This document shows positions 41,633 through 50,617 of a stretch of 64,000 nucleotides of DNA, piece by piece. Origin of the DNA: an uncultured Ruminococcus sp. (GTDB lineage Bacteria > Bacillota > Clostridia > Oscillospirales > Ruminococcaceae); NCBI GenBank assembly GCA_947627175.1, contig CANQVA010000003.1:1-64000 (forward strand), read 5' to 3'. The position numbers and the translations under genes are program-made. Position 1 is the first letter of the stretch. The number at the start of each line of letters is the position of its first letter. The notes under the pieces are model-generated. The model made no database searches. It was not told where the DNA came from and was given only the letters and a program-made list of their open reading frames with translations.

Positions 41633-41667
41633 TAAAATTATAAAAGCCAATAATTTATTACAACATT

Positions 41668-43563
41668 TTATAAAAATGTTTTAACTGTTAAAATCCTCTT
41701 CTGTACATATTCAGCCATTTTTTCACACGTAAAACCGAGTTTTTCAAGTGCGGATTCCATAGAAGCCTGTTTTACATAGCCGTCTATTGTTACCTTGCTG
41801 TAGTCTCCCGAATATTTGCATTCTGCAAGCCTGCTCCCTATTTTTTCGGAAATACTGCCTGAACCAATTGATTCCTCAAAGAAAATTATTCGTCTGTAAT
41901 TTTTTATTTCGTCTATAATATCACGGCTTACGGGATATATTTTAGTGAGTTTAAGCAAATCGCATTTTATATCTGAACCGTTGAGAATACTCTGTGCTTT
42001 ATAAGCATCATTATAAAGCCTGCCGTATGTTATAATAAGAGTATCGCTCATTTCTTCACGCATGAAAAGATATTCTGTACTCAGATAGTCACGGTTAAAT
42101 GATACTTCTTCAACCCCTTTCGGATAGCGTATAGCAGTTATTCCTTTATTGGCATAAACTGCCTTTTTCATACATAGTTTAAGTTCATCATAGCATGACG
42201 GCGAATATATTACAGCCCCCGGTATGGATGAAAGCATAGGAACATCAAAAACTCCCTGATGCGTTTCGCCGTCCTCTCCGACAATTCCGGCACGGTCAAC
42301 AGCAAGTACAATATGAAGTTTTCCTATTGAAACATCATGAATAAGCTGGTCATATGCACGCTGTAAAAAACTTGAATATACAGCAAATACAGGTATTTGT
42401 CCCATAGCTGCAAGACCTCCGCAGAATGTAACGGCGTGTTGTTCCGCAATTCCGACATCATAGAAACGCTCCGGGAAACGCTTGCTGAAAAATTGTAATC
42501 CCGTACCATATTTCATTGCAGCAGTAACCGCACATATTCTGTCATCTTTTTCGGCAATTTTTACAAGTTCCTTTCCGAACACGGTCGAATAACATTTATC
42601 AGCGGAAACTTCAGGATTTCCCGTTTCAATATCAAATTTTGAAATTCCGTGGTATTCTCCGGGATTTTTTTCAGCCGGTTCATATCCCTTTCCTTTTTTT
42701 GTCTTTACATGAATGACAACAGGTTTATGACAGCCTTTAGCCTTGCGGATAATTCTTTCAAGGTCAAAAAGACTGTGACCGTCTACAGGTCCTAAATAAA
42801 CAAATCCCATATTTTCAAACATTGAACTCTTTTCAAGAATTTTGTATTTAACAGCATCTTTAGTGATTTTTATTCCCCTTGCAACAGGTTTTCCGACAAC
42901 CGGAATAGCATGAAGTGTATTTTCAACATTTTTCTTTGTAGAAATATACTGTTCCGAACGGCTCAGATTAGTAAGATGTTTTGCCAACGCACCGACATTT
43001 TTTGAAATAGACATATCATTGTCATTTAGTATTACAATCATATTGCTTTTTATTTCTTTTCCGGCATTATTCATTGCTTCGTAAAACATACCGCCCGTCA
43101 TTGCTCCATCACCTATAACAGCAACAGTATAATTGTCTTTTCCCTGTAGTTTCATAGCTTGTGCAATTCCGCAGGCAACTGAAACAGAGGTACTGCTATG
43201 ACCACTTATATATACGTCGTGAACAGATTCTTCAGGTTTAGGAAAGCCTGAAATTCCGTTTTCCTGCCGAATGGTAGAAAATTTTTCCGCACGTCCCGTC
43301 AGAATTTTATGAACGTATGATTGATGCCCTACGTCCCATATTATTTTATCATCAGGAGAATTGAAACTGCGGTGAATTGCCATTGTAAGTTCAACAACAC
43401 CAAGATTTGACGCAAGGTGACCGCCGTTTTCCGATATAGTTGATATAAGCATATTTCTTATTTCATCACATAGTGATTCACACTGTTTCAGAGATAGTTT
43501 TTTCAGGTCTTTAGGCAAATCAAGCCTTGAAAGACTGATATTTGACTTTTCGTATTCATTCAT
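41668..43563 (-). CDS. dxs: 1-deoxy-D-xylulose-5-phosphate synthase Dxs
   Basis: 631 residues. Thiamine diphosphate motif GDGAMTGGMFYEAMNNAG and the catalytic Glu in DVGIAEQHAVTFCGGLA identify it. It condenses pyruvate and glyceraldehyde-3-phosphate, the entry to the MEP isoprenoid pathway that feeds undecaprenyl phosphate. It follows ispA by 39 nt. Its SD AAAGGAG is about 30 nt before the ATG with a 6-bp hairpin (43573-43591) between; folding would bring the spacing to about 10 nt. Confidence 0.97.
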   Translation of the reverse strand: MNEYEKSNISLSRLDLPKDLKKLSLKQCESLCDEIRNMLISTISENGGHLASNLGVVELTMAIHRSFNSPDDKIIWDVGHQSYVHKILTGRAEKFSTIRQENGISGFPKPEESVHDVYISGHSSTSVSVACGIAQAMKLQGKDNYTVAVIGDGAMTGGMFYEAMNNAGKEIKSNMIVILNDNDMSISKNVGALAKHLTNLSRSEQYISTKKNVENTLHAIPVVGKPVARGIKITKDAVKYKILEKSSMFENMGFVYLGPVDGHSLFDLERIIRKAKGCHKPVVIHVKTKKGKGYEPAEKNPGEYHGISKFDIETGNPEVSADKCYSTVFGKELVKIAEKDDRICAVTAAMKYGTGLQFFSKRFPERFYDVGIAEQHAVTFCGGLAAMGQIPVFAVYSSFLQRAYDQLIHDVSIGKLHIVLAVDRAGIVGEDGETHQGVFDVPMLSSIPGAVIYSPSCYDELKLCMKKAVYANKGITAIRYPKGVEEVSFNRDYLSTEYLFMREEMSDTLIITYGRLYNDAYKAQSILNGSDIKCDLLKLTKIYPVSRDIIDEIKNYRRIIFFEESIGSGSISEKIGSRLAECKYSGDYSKVTIDGYVKQASMESALEKLGFTCEKMAEYVQKRILTVKTFL

Positions 43564-43572
43564 TTTATATAA

Positions 43573-43591
43573 TGCGGATAAAAATTCCGCA
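43573..43591 (-). promoter_or_regulatory. hairpin between the dxs SD and start codon
   Basis: TGCGGA/TCCGCA with a 7-nt loop sits between AAAGGAG (about 43593-43599) and the dxs ATG at 43563. Only folding gives a normal SD-to-ATG distance. Confidence 0.55.
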
Positions 43592-43602
43592 ACTCCTTTA
43601 CG

Positions 43603-44493
43603 TTATTTTTTCCTTTTAACAAGCATTTCCGTAAGTTCAACAAGGAAACTGTTGTTTTTAATTTTTTCAATACATTCAATTGCCTCTGCTGTAATTTTAT
43701 CTGCAATTTCCTGTGCCTTTTCCACTCCGTAAAGAGTGACGAAAGTTGTTTTGTTTTCTTCTGCGTCACTGCCGACGGGTTTGCCGATTTCTTCAGTATT
43801 TCCTGTAACATCGAGTATATCGTCAATAATCTGAAAAGCAAGTCCGAGTTTAAAGCCGTATTCAGACGCAGTTTTTATAATATTTTCGTCCGCACCTGCA
43901 CATATACAGCCCATTACACACGAAACCGCTATAAGCTGACCTGTTTTACAACGGTACATATTTCGCAGATTAGCTTCATCAACATTGTTTTTCTTTTCAT
44001 TTTCCATGTCAATGACCTGACCGCCAATCATTCCGTCTTTGCCGACAGCTTTTGAAAGTTCTGATATAATTCTGATTTTCTGTTCAGGAGATAAAGAATT
44101 ATCATCTGCAATTATTCCAAACGGAAGAACGGAAAGTGCATCTCCCGCAAGAATAGCCATAGCTTCGCCGAAAGCCTTGTGACATGACGGCTTTCCACGT
44201 CTGAAGTCGTCATTATCCATAGCCGGCAAATCGTCATGAATCAGCGAAAACGTATGTATCATTTCGATAGCACACGCAGGAGCTGCGGCAATTCTGTAAT
44301 CCTTTCCGAGTGCCTCACAAAAAGCATACACAAGAACGGGGCGTATACGTTTTCCGCCTGCCTCAAGGGAATAATTCATTGCATCAATAAGATTTTTCTG
44401 TGATTCTGTTTCAGGTGTACGGACATTATATTTTACAAGAAGATTTTCTGTATATTCAATATATTCCGCAAGTTTATTTTTAAAATCAGTCAT
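43603..44493 (-). CDS. ispA: polyprenyl (farnesyl) diphosphate synthase IspA
   Basis: 296 residues. The first aspartate-rich motif is HDDLPAMDNDD and the second is FQIIDDILD, with GGKRIRP at the start of the fold, as in short-chain trans-prenyl synthases. It condenses DMAPP and IPP to FPP. It starts one base after the xseB stop codon without a clear SD, so coupling to xseB is likely. Confidence 0.94.
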   Translation of the reverse strand: MTDFKNKLAEYIEYTENLLVKYNVRTPETESQKNLIDAMNYSLEAGGKRIRPVLVYAFCEALGKDYRIAAAPACAIEMIHTFSLIHDDLPAMDNDDFRRGKPSCHKAFGEAMAILAGDALSVLPFGIIADDNSLSPEQKIRIISELSKAVGKDGMIGGQVIDMENEKKNNVDEANLRNMYRCKTGQLIAVSCVMGCICAGADENIIKTASEYGFKLGLAFQIIDDILDVTGNTEEIGKPVGSDAEENKTTFVTLYGVEKAQEIADKITAEAIECIEKIKNNSFLVELTEMLVKRKK

Positions 44494-44494
44494 A

Positions 44495-44686
44495 TTATTT
44501 TTTCGGCGTTATATTTCCGCCGTCCTCCGTAATTTTAATTTTCGCATCGTCAAGTTGCTTTCTGCACATTGACGCAATCTTTACACTTCCGCTGTAAAGT
44601 TCAACAGCCTTTTCAAGCGGAATTTCGCCTTTTTCAAGTTCTTCCGCAATTTTTTCAAGTCTCTTTAAATTTTCTTCAAACGTCAT
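44495..44686 (-). CDS. xseB: exodeoxyribonuclease VII small subunit XseB
   Basis: 63 residues: MTFEENLKRLEKIAEELEKGEIPLEKAVELYSGSVKIASMCRKQLDDAKIKI, the full XseB signature. It binds the coiled-coil arm of XseA. The start is the ATG at 44686 after GGGAGA; a second ATG four codons upstream has no SD. Confidence 0.95.
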   Translation of the reverse strand: MTFEENLKRLEKIAEELEKGEIPLEKAVELYSGSVKIASMCRKQLDDAKIKITEDGGNITPKK

Positions 44687-44702
44687 TTTTTCTCCCATTA
44701 TA

Positions 44703-45758
44703 TCACCATTTACTTATAATTTCAGCTTTTGCTCCGCCTTTTCCGAAACGTATTTCCACGTTTTCGCCCTCTGAAATTTCCTCTGCTGATTTAACGGGTA
44801 CGCCGTCCTTACAAGTAATAGAATATCCCCTCATAAGAATTTTAAGCGGATTAAGCAAATCAATTTCAGCAATTTTTCTGTTAAGCTGATTTTTCAGTTT
44901 ATCTGTATAACGTTCAAACGCATTTTCCGAACGTTTTGCAAGAATGTCTATTCTGTCATAAAGCGTATGCAGGGACGGCACGGCAATTTCCGCTGCTGCT
45001 GACGGAGTAGGTGCTCTCAAATCAGCAACAAGGTCGGCAATTGTAAAATCAATTTCATGACCAACCGCCGAAATTATCGGAACTTTGCAATTATAAATTG
45101 CATAGGCAACTTTTTCTGTATCAAAAGCATTCAAGTCCTCTTTAGAACCTCCGCCCCTGCCTACAATAATAACATCACAACCGGCATTTTCTGCTTTTGC
45201 AATTCCATTGCAAATTGAATCGGGAGCGTTCACACCTTGTACAAAAGTATTTACAATGTAAATCTCACCTATAGGATATCTTCTTGAAATAACATTTATT
45301 ATATCCTGAACCGCCGCACCGTCTGATGACGTGACAACGCCTATTTTTTCAGGCATTTCAGGAACAGATTGTTTATGTGCCTTGTCAAATATACCCTCTT
45401 CCGAAAGCCTTTTTTTCAGTTTTTCGAGGGCGGTCATTTGTTTTCCCTTTCCGTCGGCAATAATATCCTTTACGTGAATCTGATATATGCCGTCACGCTC
45501 AAAAACTGCCGTTCTACCCGAAACAACAACAGACATACCATTTTCCAAAGTAAAATTCAGTCTTTTAACATCAGATGCAAACATTACCGCTTTTATACTG
45601 CTTTTGTCGTCTTTAAGCGTAAAATAGCAATGACCACTTGCAAAATGATTTACTAAATCCGAAATTTCGCCCTTAATCATTACATTACTGAGATTACAGT
45701 CATTTTTCAGAATAATTCCGATATACTTATTGATTTGAGTAACAGTAACAACAGACAT
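44703..45758 (-). CDS. xseA: exodeoxyribonuclease VII large subunit XseA (short form)
   Basis: 351 residues. The N-terminal OB fold (VTQINKYIGIILKNDCNLSNVMIKGEISD...GHCYFTLKDD) and the catalytic domain (GVVTSSDGAAVQDIINVISRRYP; DVIIVGRGGGSKEDLNAFD; SAVGHEIDFTIADLVAD) are complete. The usual length is 400-450; the missing part is in the C-terminal coiled coil that binds XseB, so the arm is short but present. SD AAAGGAG. Confidence 0.95.
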   Translation of the reverse strand: MSVVTVTQINKYIGIILKNDCNLSNVMIKGEISDLVNHFASGHCYFTLKDDKSSIKAVMFASDVKRLNFTLENGMSVVVSGRTAVFERDGIYQIHVKDIIADGKGKQMTALEKLKKRLSEEGIFDKAHKQSVPEMPEKIGVVTSSDGAAVQDIINVISRRYPIGEIYIVNTFVQGVNAPDSICNGIAKAENAGCDVIIVGRGGGSKEDLNAFDTEKVAYAIYNCKVPIISAVGHEIDFTIADLVADLRAPTPSAAAEIAVPSLHTLYDRIDILAKRSENAFERYTDKLKNQLNRKIAEIDLLNPLKILMRGYSITCKDGVPVKSAEEISEGENVEIRFGKGGAKAEIISKW

Positions 45759-46709
45759 CTATATTATCTCTCCTTTATTCTTCAAATAACCGTATATTGC
45801 AACACCTGCCGCATTGTCACATGAAAATTCAGGCTGTGCAAAAAATGCTTTTCCGAAACGGGAAATAATTTTATTTCTGATAATTTTATCTGACATCACC
45901 CCGCCGGCAAAAACAAGAGGAATATTCCCATGAATTTTAACAGCTTCGGAAGTCATTGAAATAATCGTTTCCGCAATAAAGTCAAGACAATAATAAGCAA
46001 TATTTTCAGGGCGTTCATCGTCATCAAGCATTTTCCGGCACTTATTCTCCAACCCTGAAACAGAACAATTCAGTCCTTTCATAATAGGTTTGACTTTATA
46101 TTTTTTATCCGAATTTTCGGCAATATTTTCCAGTTCAGCACCGCATGGAAATTTCAGTCCGAGCATTAAACCCACACGGTCAACCGCCTGACCCGCTTTT
46201 AAATCAAGTGAAGTGCCGATTTCCGAAACTTTCAGTATATTATCAATGTCGGGTTCACAGAGCAAACAATCTGTCGTACCGCCACTGACATGAAAAGCTA
46301 TAAATTTTTCCCTTACAAGTTCAAGCCTGTCCGCTGAATAAAGTGCTGAAAGAATATGTCCGATTTGATGAGAAGTGAAATAAAAGGGTATTTTTTCAAT
46401 CGCTGAAATTGAACGTGCTAACCCCTCTCCGCACAGAAAACAAGGCATATATGAACCGTCTATATTTCTTGGACGCACTGACGCTGAAATTGCTGAAGGT
46501 TTTCCGAGGAAATTTTCGGAACAGAGTTTTTCAATAATTTCGGGCAACTGTTTTGTGTGATGAAAAACAGCATCACTCTGTCTTAGTCCGAGTTCGCCGT
46601 CCTTTACGGGCAAAAGCCTTTTTGACTGATAGATTTTATTTTCCTCACTCACATAAACCGCCGCTGACGTTGTGTAATTGCTTGTATCAACTCCGAGAAA
46701 TTCAGGCAT
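45759..46709 (-). CDS. TsaD/Kae1-like (M22) paralogue
   Basis: 316 residues of the ASKHA fold: GVDTSNYTTSAAVY at the start, the metal-binding His pair in TSHQIGHIL (His114, His118), VSGGTTDCLL, and the terminal Asp in CDNAAGVA. These are hallmarks of the t6A enzyme TsaD, but TsaD proper is usually about 335 residues with HMEGH, so this is a diverged paralogue of the kind found next to nusB/xseA in Clostridia. Its role is not established. It overlaps nusB by 8 nt and ends directly at the xseA gene. Confidence 0.75.
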   Translation of the reverse strand: MPEFLGVDTSNYTTSAAVYVSEENKIYQSKRLLPVKDGELGLRQSDAVFHHTKQLPEIIEKLCSENFLGKPSAISASVRPRNIDGSYMPCFLCGEGLARSISAIEKIPFYFTSHQIGHILSALYSADRLELVREKFIAFHVSGGTTDCLLCEPDIDNILKVSEIGTSLDLKAGQAVDRVGLMLGLKFPCGAELENIAENSDKKYKVKPIMKGLNCSVSGLENKCRKMLDDDERPENIAYYCLDFIAETIISMTSEAVKIHGNIPLVFAGGVMSDKIIRNKIISRFGKAFFAQPEFSCDNAAGVAIYGYLKNKGEII

Positions 46710-47118
46710 CTTTGTTTTCTTCCTTTTTCAAGTCACGGGAAAATGCACCGAGAACACCGTTTATAAATGAAATATCCTCCTGATATGCGTAAACCTCCGC
46801 AAGATTTACAGCTTCACTTATAGCGGCATTTATAGGTGTTCTGTCATCATAAATACACTCATATAAAGCAATTTCAAGTATGGCAAGATTCAACTTTGAA
46901 ATTCTTGCAATACTTCTTGATTTACTGTAACCGGAAATAATCTTGTCAATTTCCTCACGGTGTTCAATAGTTCCGCTGACAATTTTTTTCACATCGTCAT
47001 TTACATTGATTTCTTCAATTTCCTCTGCAATATCATAAAGTTCGTTTATGTCATCATCTCGCAGAAGCTCTTCAAAAACCAACTTGAAAGCGTTATCTCT
47101 TATTTCACGTCTTGTCAT
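46702..47118 (-). CDS. nusB: transcription antitermination factor NusB
   Basis: 138 residues: TRREIRDNAFKLVFEELL at the start and RTPINAAISEAVNLAEVYAYQEDISFINGVLGAFSRD at the end are the NusB all-helical signature. With NusE it binds boxA in rRNA operons. SD AAAGGAG, 14 nt after asp23. Confidence 0.95.
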   Translation of the reverse strand: MTRREIRDNAFKLVFEELLRDDDINELYDIAEEIEEINVNDDVKKIVSGTIEHREEIDKIISGYSKSRSIARISKLNLAILEIALYECIYDDRTPINAAISEAVNLAEVYAYQEDISFINGVLGAFSRDLKKEENKDA

Positions 47119-47132
47119 TTTTACTACTCCTT

Positions 47133-47468
47133 TTAATCAAATACTGCCCCGCTCACAGTGACATTTACTCTTGCTACAGGAATACCCGTCATATTCTGTA
47201 CATTTTCCTTGACTGCCGTCTGAACCTCCTGAGCAACAACAGCGGCTTTTTCTTTGCCTTTTATTCTGATTTCAACGTCAATAGCGGCTACGTCCTCAAT
47301 CATGCTCACATGAACAGGGACATTTTTTTTGAGTTTGCTCAATGCATTTATTTCACCGTTCAGACTTGCCACCCCTTTTACGTCAAGGGCGGCAAGTTTT
47401 GTAATGGTCATTATAACATCGTCTGATATTTTCAATTTTCTGTTGATATTTTCATGAATAACTTCCAT
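47133..47468 (-). CDS. Asp23/Gls24 family envelope protein
   Basis: 111 residues of the Asp23/YqhY type: KISDDVIMTITKLAALDVKGVASL and the pattern VDVEIRIKGKEKAAVVAQEVQTAVKENVQNMTGI. YqhY-like members sit in front of nusB in many Firmicutes and are linked to lipid (acetyl-CoA carboxylase) homeostasis. It is the first gene of the housekeeping operon with its own promoter. SD GGAGG. Confidence 0.93.
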   Translation of the reverse strand: MEVIHENINRKLKISDDVIMTITKLAALDVKGVASLNGEINALSKLKKNVPVHVSMIEDVAAIDVEIRIKGKEKAAVVAQEVQTAVKENVQNMTGIPVARVNVTVSGAVFD

Positions 47469-47530
47469 TTTTTTAACCTCCGTATTTTTATATAATCTTT
47501 TAACTTACAGTCTTTCACACCTTACTTTAT

Positions 47531-47559
47531 ATTATACCAAAAAAATTCAGTTTGTACAA
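47531..47559 (-). promoter_or_regulatory. promoter of the asp23-nusB-...-recN operon
   Basis: On the minus strand TTGTAC (47559-47554), 17-bp spacer, TATAAT (47536-47531), about 60 nt before the asp23 start. It lies against the spoIIIAH stop codon. Confidence 0.65.
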
Positions 47560-48120
47560 CTACTTTACTTCAAAAATTCTGATATTTTCTGGTGAAACTT
47601 CTGTTTCGTCAAGAATTATCTGTTTTATAGAGGCTGCCTGTGCTTTGTCAAGACCTGCTGTCTTGATTACAACTTTAGCTGTTTCGCCGTCAAGATAAGC
47701 AACGCAGTCATCAAAGCCTTGTGCTTTTACAAGAGATTCAATAGTTCCCTCTGCCTCAATCAGCTTTGAAACTTCAACAGCGTCAAGAGCATTCATAACC
47801 ATTTCATCTTCTGTTATATCCCCACCGCCTATTATTGACTGCAAAGTCTGTACCGCTGTATCACGGTTATTCATTTTGTCAAGGCGTGCCTGTGCGAAAT
47901 AGTCCGTTGCCTCTGCATTGACGGATTCTGTTTCAGCATTCACAAATTCTGTTTCACCATAGCTTACAGTGTCATTTTTTGCAGTAACCGTTTTTGTTTC
48001 AGTATCGTCTGAAATTTTCGGGGCTGCTGCATAGTTTATGTAGACTGCTATTGCAAGCATAAGAGTAAGGCAAGTCATTATTATTTGTTTCTTTCCTATA
48101 ATTACAGATGGTTTTTTCAT
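47560..48120 (-). CDS. spoIIIAH: stage III sporulation protein SpoIIIAH
   Basis: 186 residues. An N-terminal membrane helix (residues 12-31) leads to an Asp/Glu-rich linker and a YscJ/FliF-like ring-building domain (DEMVMNALDAVEVSKLIEAEGTIESLVKAQGFDDCVAYLDG...ETEVSPENIRI). It forms a channel with SpoIIQ between mother cell and forespore. Last gene of the spoIIIA operon; SD AAAGGAG. Confidence 0.93.
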   Translation of the reverse strand: MKKPSVIIGKKQIIMTCLTLMLAIAVYINYAAAPKISDDTETKTVTAKNDTVSYGETEFVNAETESVNAEATDYFAQARLDKMNNRDTAVQTLQSIIGGGDITEDEMVMNALDAVEVSKLIEAEGTIESLVKAQGFDDCVAYLDGETAKVVIKTAGLDKAQAASIKQIILDETEVSPENIRIFEVK

Positions 48121-48133
48121 AAATTTATCTCCT

Positions 48134-48664
48134 TTACCGTTTCAGTTTTGTTACATATATTTTTCCTGTCGGAATGCCGAGAGCAGCCGAAACCGCCCTG
48201 TAAATCTGTTCCTGCACTGTCGGACTGTCAAAACCACTGCAAGCAATAACAGCCCCGGTTATTGCAGGAGTTTCAACCGTTTCAATAAGTGCAGATTTAT
48301 CACTCCCTCCGCCTATCATCACATATTTCCGTTCCTCCTCCGTCTTATTTTCAGATTTGCTTCTTCTGCCCTCTGTTGCATAAATATATCTCTCATCGCT
48401 TCCGACTGTAAGGTACACTTTTACATTGCCTGCCCCGTCTATACTGCTGAGAAAATTTTCAAGCCGTTTTTCTGTTTCAATGCGGTAATCTTCTGCACTT
48501 GAAATTTTTTCAGTAGTTGTATATTCCAACTCGTCCGTTTTTTCCTCTTTCGGCACAAGCGATGATATCATTATCAGTACAAGACCGGTTATTCCAAGAA
48601 TTACGACCACAGTCATCATTCTTTTATCCTTTGGCATATTCTTTAATTTTTTAGTAATCTCCAT
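48134..48664 (-). CDS. spoIIIAG: stage III sporulation protein SpoIIIAG
   Basis: 176 residues: one N-terminal helix (residues 17-37), then the ring-building region (EKRLENFLSSIDGAGNVKVYLTVGSDERYIYATEG...EQIYRAVSAALGIPTGKIYVTKL). SpoIIIAG forms the large ring of the feeding-tube secretion channel. It overlaps spoIIIAF by 14 nt. SD GGAGG. Confidence 0.92.
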   Translation of the reverse strand: MEITKKLKNMPKDKRMMTVVVILGITGLVLIMISSLVPKEEKTDELEYTTTEKISSAEDYRIETEKRLENFLSSIDGAGNVKVYLTVGSDERYIYATEGRRSKSENKTEEERKYVMIGGGSDKSALIETVETPAITGAVIACSGFDSPTVQEQIYRAVSAALGIPTGKIYVTKLKR

Positions 48665-49112
48665 TGACTACCTCCGTATCACTGCCAATACTTTTCCCGA
48701 TTATTTCAGCCGCTTTTCCGAAATCGTCCGCACTGATTGTGACCTTACTAATAAATATGCTGTTATCATCAGAAATATTAACTTCTGTTTCAATTTTACT
48801 GCAATTTATTCCGACGGCAGAAAGCTGTTCAAGCAGTATATTTGAAACGTTTTCACCTGTCCGCCTGCACATTTCTTCAATATAAGCCTCTTGTGAATAA
48901 CTGTATTCAGAAGTATCATAAGACGGAAAGTCAGGCAATTCAAAAGAAATTCCGCCCTTTGTAAACGACGCTATAAGAACTGATGCAACAGTCATATTAA
49001 GCAAAAGTTTCATCTGCGATTTCAGCTTTGTGCATGACACCATATTTTCAATTATACATACTCCTGCTGAAACTATACATACTGCCATTACTGCATTTTT
49101 AAAATCTTCCAT
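48651..49112 (-). CDS. spoIIIAF: stage III sporulation protein SpoIIIAF
   Basis: 153 residues with two N-terminal hydrophobic helices and a ring-building-like C-terminal domain ending KAAEIIGKSIGSDTEVVNGDY. Assigned mainly by position between spoIIIAE and spoIIIAG and by size. SD AGGAGGG. Confidence 0.88.
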   Translation of the reverse strand: MEDFKNAVMAVCIVSAGVCIIENMVSCTKLKSQMKLLLNMTVASVLIASFTKGGISFELPDFPSYDTSEYSYSQEAYIEEMCRRTGENVSNILLEQLSAVGINCSKIETEVNISDDNSIFISKVTISADDFGKAAEIIGKSIGSDTEVVNGDY

Positions 49113-49122
49113 TTTTTCCCTC

Positions 49123-50220
49123 CTATGTAAGACATTTCATAAGTATTCCCGTACAAAGAATAAAAATTACCGAATAACACACAAGAACACTCAGTGCAAC
49201 GGCAAGCCCGCTGTCAATACCTTTCATGAGTTTTACAAGCGGGTCTGCCGAAAAAAGTTCAGCGGCTGCAATTCCCGTCCACATTATACAGCGGAATATA
49301 AGAATCTCCAAAACAGGCGGAAACATTATTATAATTATCGCAATAACACCTAAAGTTCCCACTGTCCCGTGAATAACGTCAAAACTGCTTTTCACTGTTG
49401 CATATGCATCAGAAACAGCACCGCCTACAAGCGGAACAGTCCCCGAAATCAGAAACCTTGCTGTTTTTGTCGCAACACCGTCCGCTTTTCCGCCGAGGGT
49501 ACATTTCATAGAAACAAAACCTGTAAAAAGTGTCATTGAAATTGTCATGCCCCATGTAATTATTTTTTTAAGCAGACCAACTATGCTTTCAAGTGAAACG
49601 TTCGGAAAAATACTCCCCGAAACCGCCAGAACAGCAGTTACACTCAGTACAGGAATGAGAAAATGACGTGAAAGTTCAACTATAAGTTCAGAAGCCCCGA
49701 GTATAAGAACGTTATAAATGCCGGCAGTAGTTATACCTCCGCTTGCAACGGTAATACCCGTAAAAACAGGCACAAAAACAAGAATAAAATTTCCGCTTCG
49801 TTCAATTGCTGTAAGTGCCTCACTGTAAACTGTAAAAAGCTGCGGCATAATTACCGTAACCGCCGACATAACACAAATCATATTGTAAAGACTTGATGAT
49901 GAATCCGACGAAAAGACACTTTCACCTGCACTTTTCATCAACGCCGTAAACAACACCACAATAATAATTGTTTTGAAAACTTTAATCGGTGCGGAAATCC
50001 TTGCATTAAATGCACCTTTTACCATTGATATAAGCCCGTCCAATGAAAGACCGCTGACATCTTCATAACTGTAATCAATGTCATAATCAGACATAATGTC
50101 GTCAATCTGCTCTTCAATTTCCGTTTCACTGTCTGTATATTCGGCTGAAAAAGTATACAACGGACATACCGCAGTCAGCAGAATAAAAAATATTATCGGT
50201 ATAATTATAAATCTTTTCAT
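49123..50220 (-). CDS. spoIIIAE: stage III sporulation protein SpoIIIAE
   Basis: 365 residues, an N-terminal signal-like helix and about seven to eight membrane segments, with the family stretch GFVSMKCTLGGKADGVATKTARFLISGTVPLVGGAVSDAY. A membrane core component of the SpoIIIA-SpoIIQ complex. SD TAGGAAAA. Confidence 0.95.
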   Translation of the reverse strand: MKRFIIIPIIFFILLTAVCPLYTFSAEYTDSETEIEEQIDDIMSDYDIDYSYEDVSGLSLDGLISMVKGAFNARISAPIKVFKTIIIVVLFTALMKSAGESVFSSDSSSSLYNMICVMSAVTVIMPQLFTVYSEALTAIERSGNFILVFVPVFTGITVASGGITTAGIYNVLILGASELIVELSRHFLIPVLSVTAVLAVSGSIFPNVSLESIVGLLKKIITWGMTISMTLFTGFVSMKCTLGGKADGVATKTARFLISGTVPLVGGAVSDAYATVKSSFDVIHGTVGTLGVIAIIIIMFPPVLEILIFRCIMWTGIAAAELFSADPLVKLMKGIDSGLAVALSVLVCYSVIFILCTGILMKCLT

Positions 50221-50227
50221 ATTTTTC

Positions 50228-50617
50228 CTAAATTATTTCATTTATTCTTTCAAGAAGTGCTTTAAGTACAGGCAGGCTCATGAATGTTATTGCCCCCCTT
50301 CCCCACATCTCCGCCGCTGATGCAATGGCATTTTCTCCGCTGTCACGACATATTTCACACGTTATCTGTGTTATGAAACATACCGCAGCAGCCTTGAATA
50401 CAAGTGAAATATAACTGTCTGATATACCTGCATCAGAAAATATGTCATGCACTTCAGAAACAAGCGGTTCAATAAACAGCATAAGTCCGCCTACTACTGC
50501 AACGCACGCTAAAAGTGCAATCATAAGTGACTGTTCATTACAATACTGTCGGAGCAAAACCGCAAAAATCGCTGAACATACACAAAAAACTGCAACAGAA
50601 AAACAATTTTCTACCAT
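50228..50617 (-). CDS. spoIIIAD: stage III sporulation protein SpoIIIAD
   Basis: 129 residues with four hydrophobic helices (AVFCVCSAIFAVLLRQYC..., MIALLACVAVVGGLMLFI...). The typical CEICRDSGENAIASAAEMWGRGAI segment identifies it. It overlaps the end of spoIIIAC by 7 nt. Confidence 0.95.
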   Translation of the reverse strand: MVENCFSVAVFCVCSAIFAVLLRQYCNEQSLMIALLACVAVVGGLMLFIEPLVSEVHDIFSDAGISDSYISLVFKAAAVCFITQITCEICRDSGENAIASAAEMWGRGAITFMSLPVLKALLERINEII

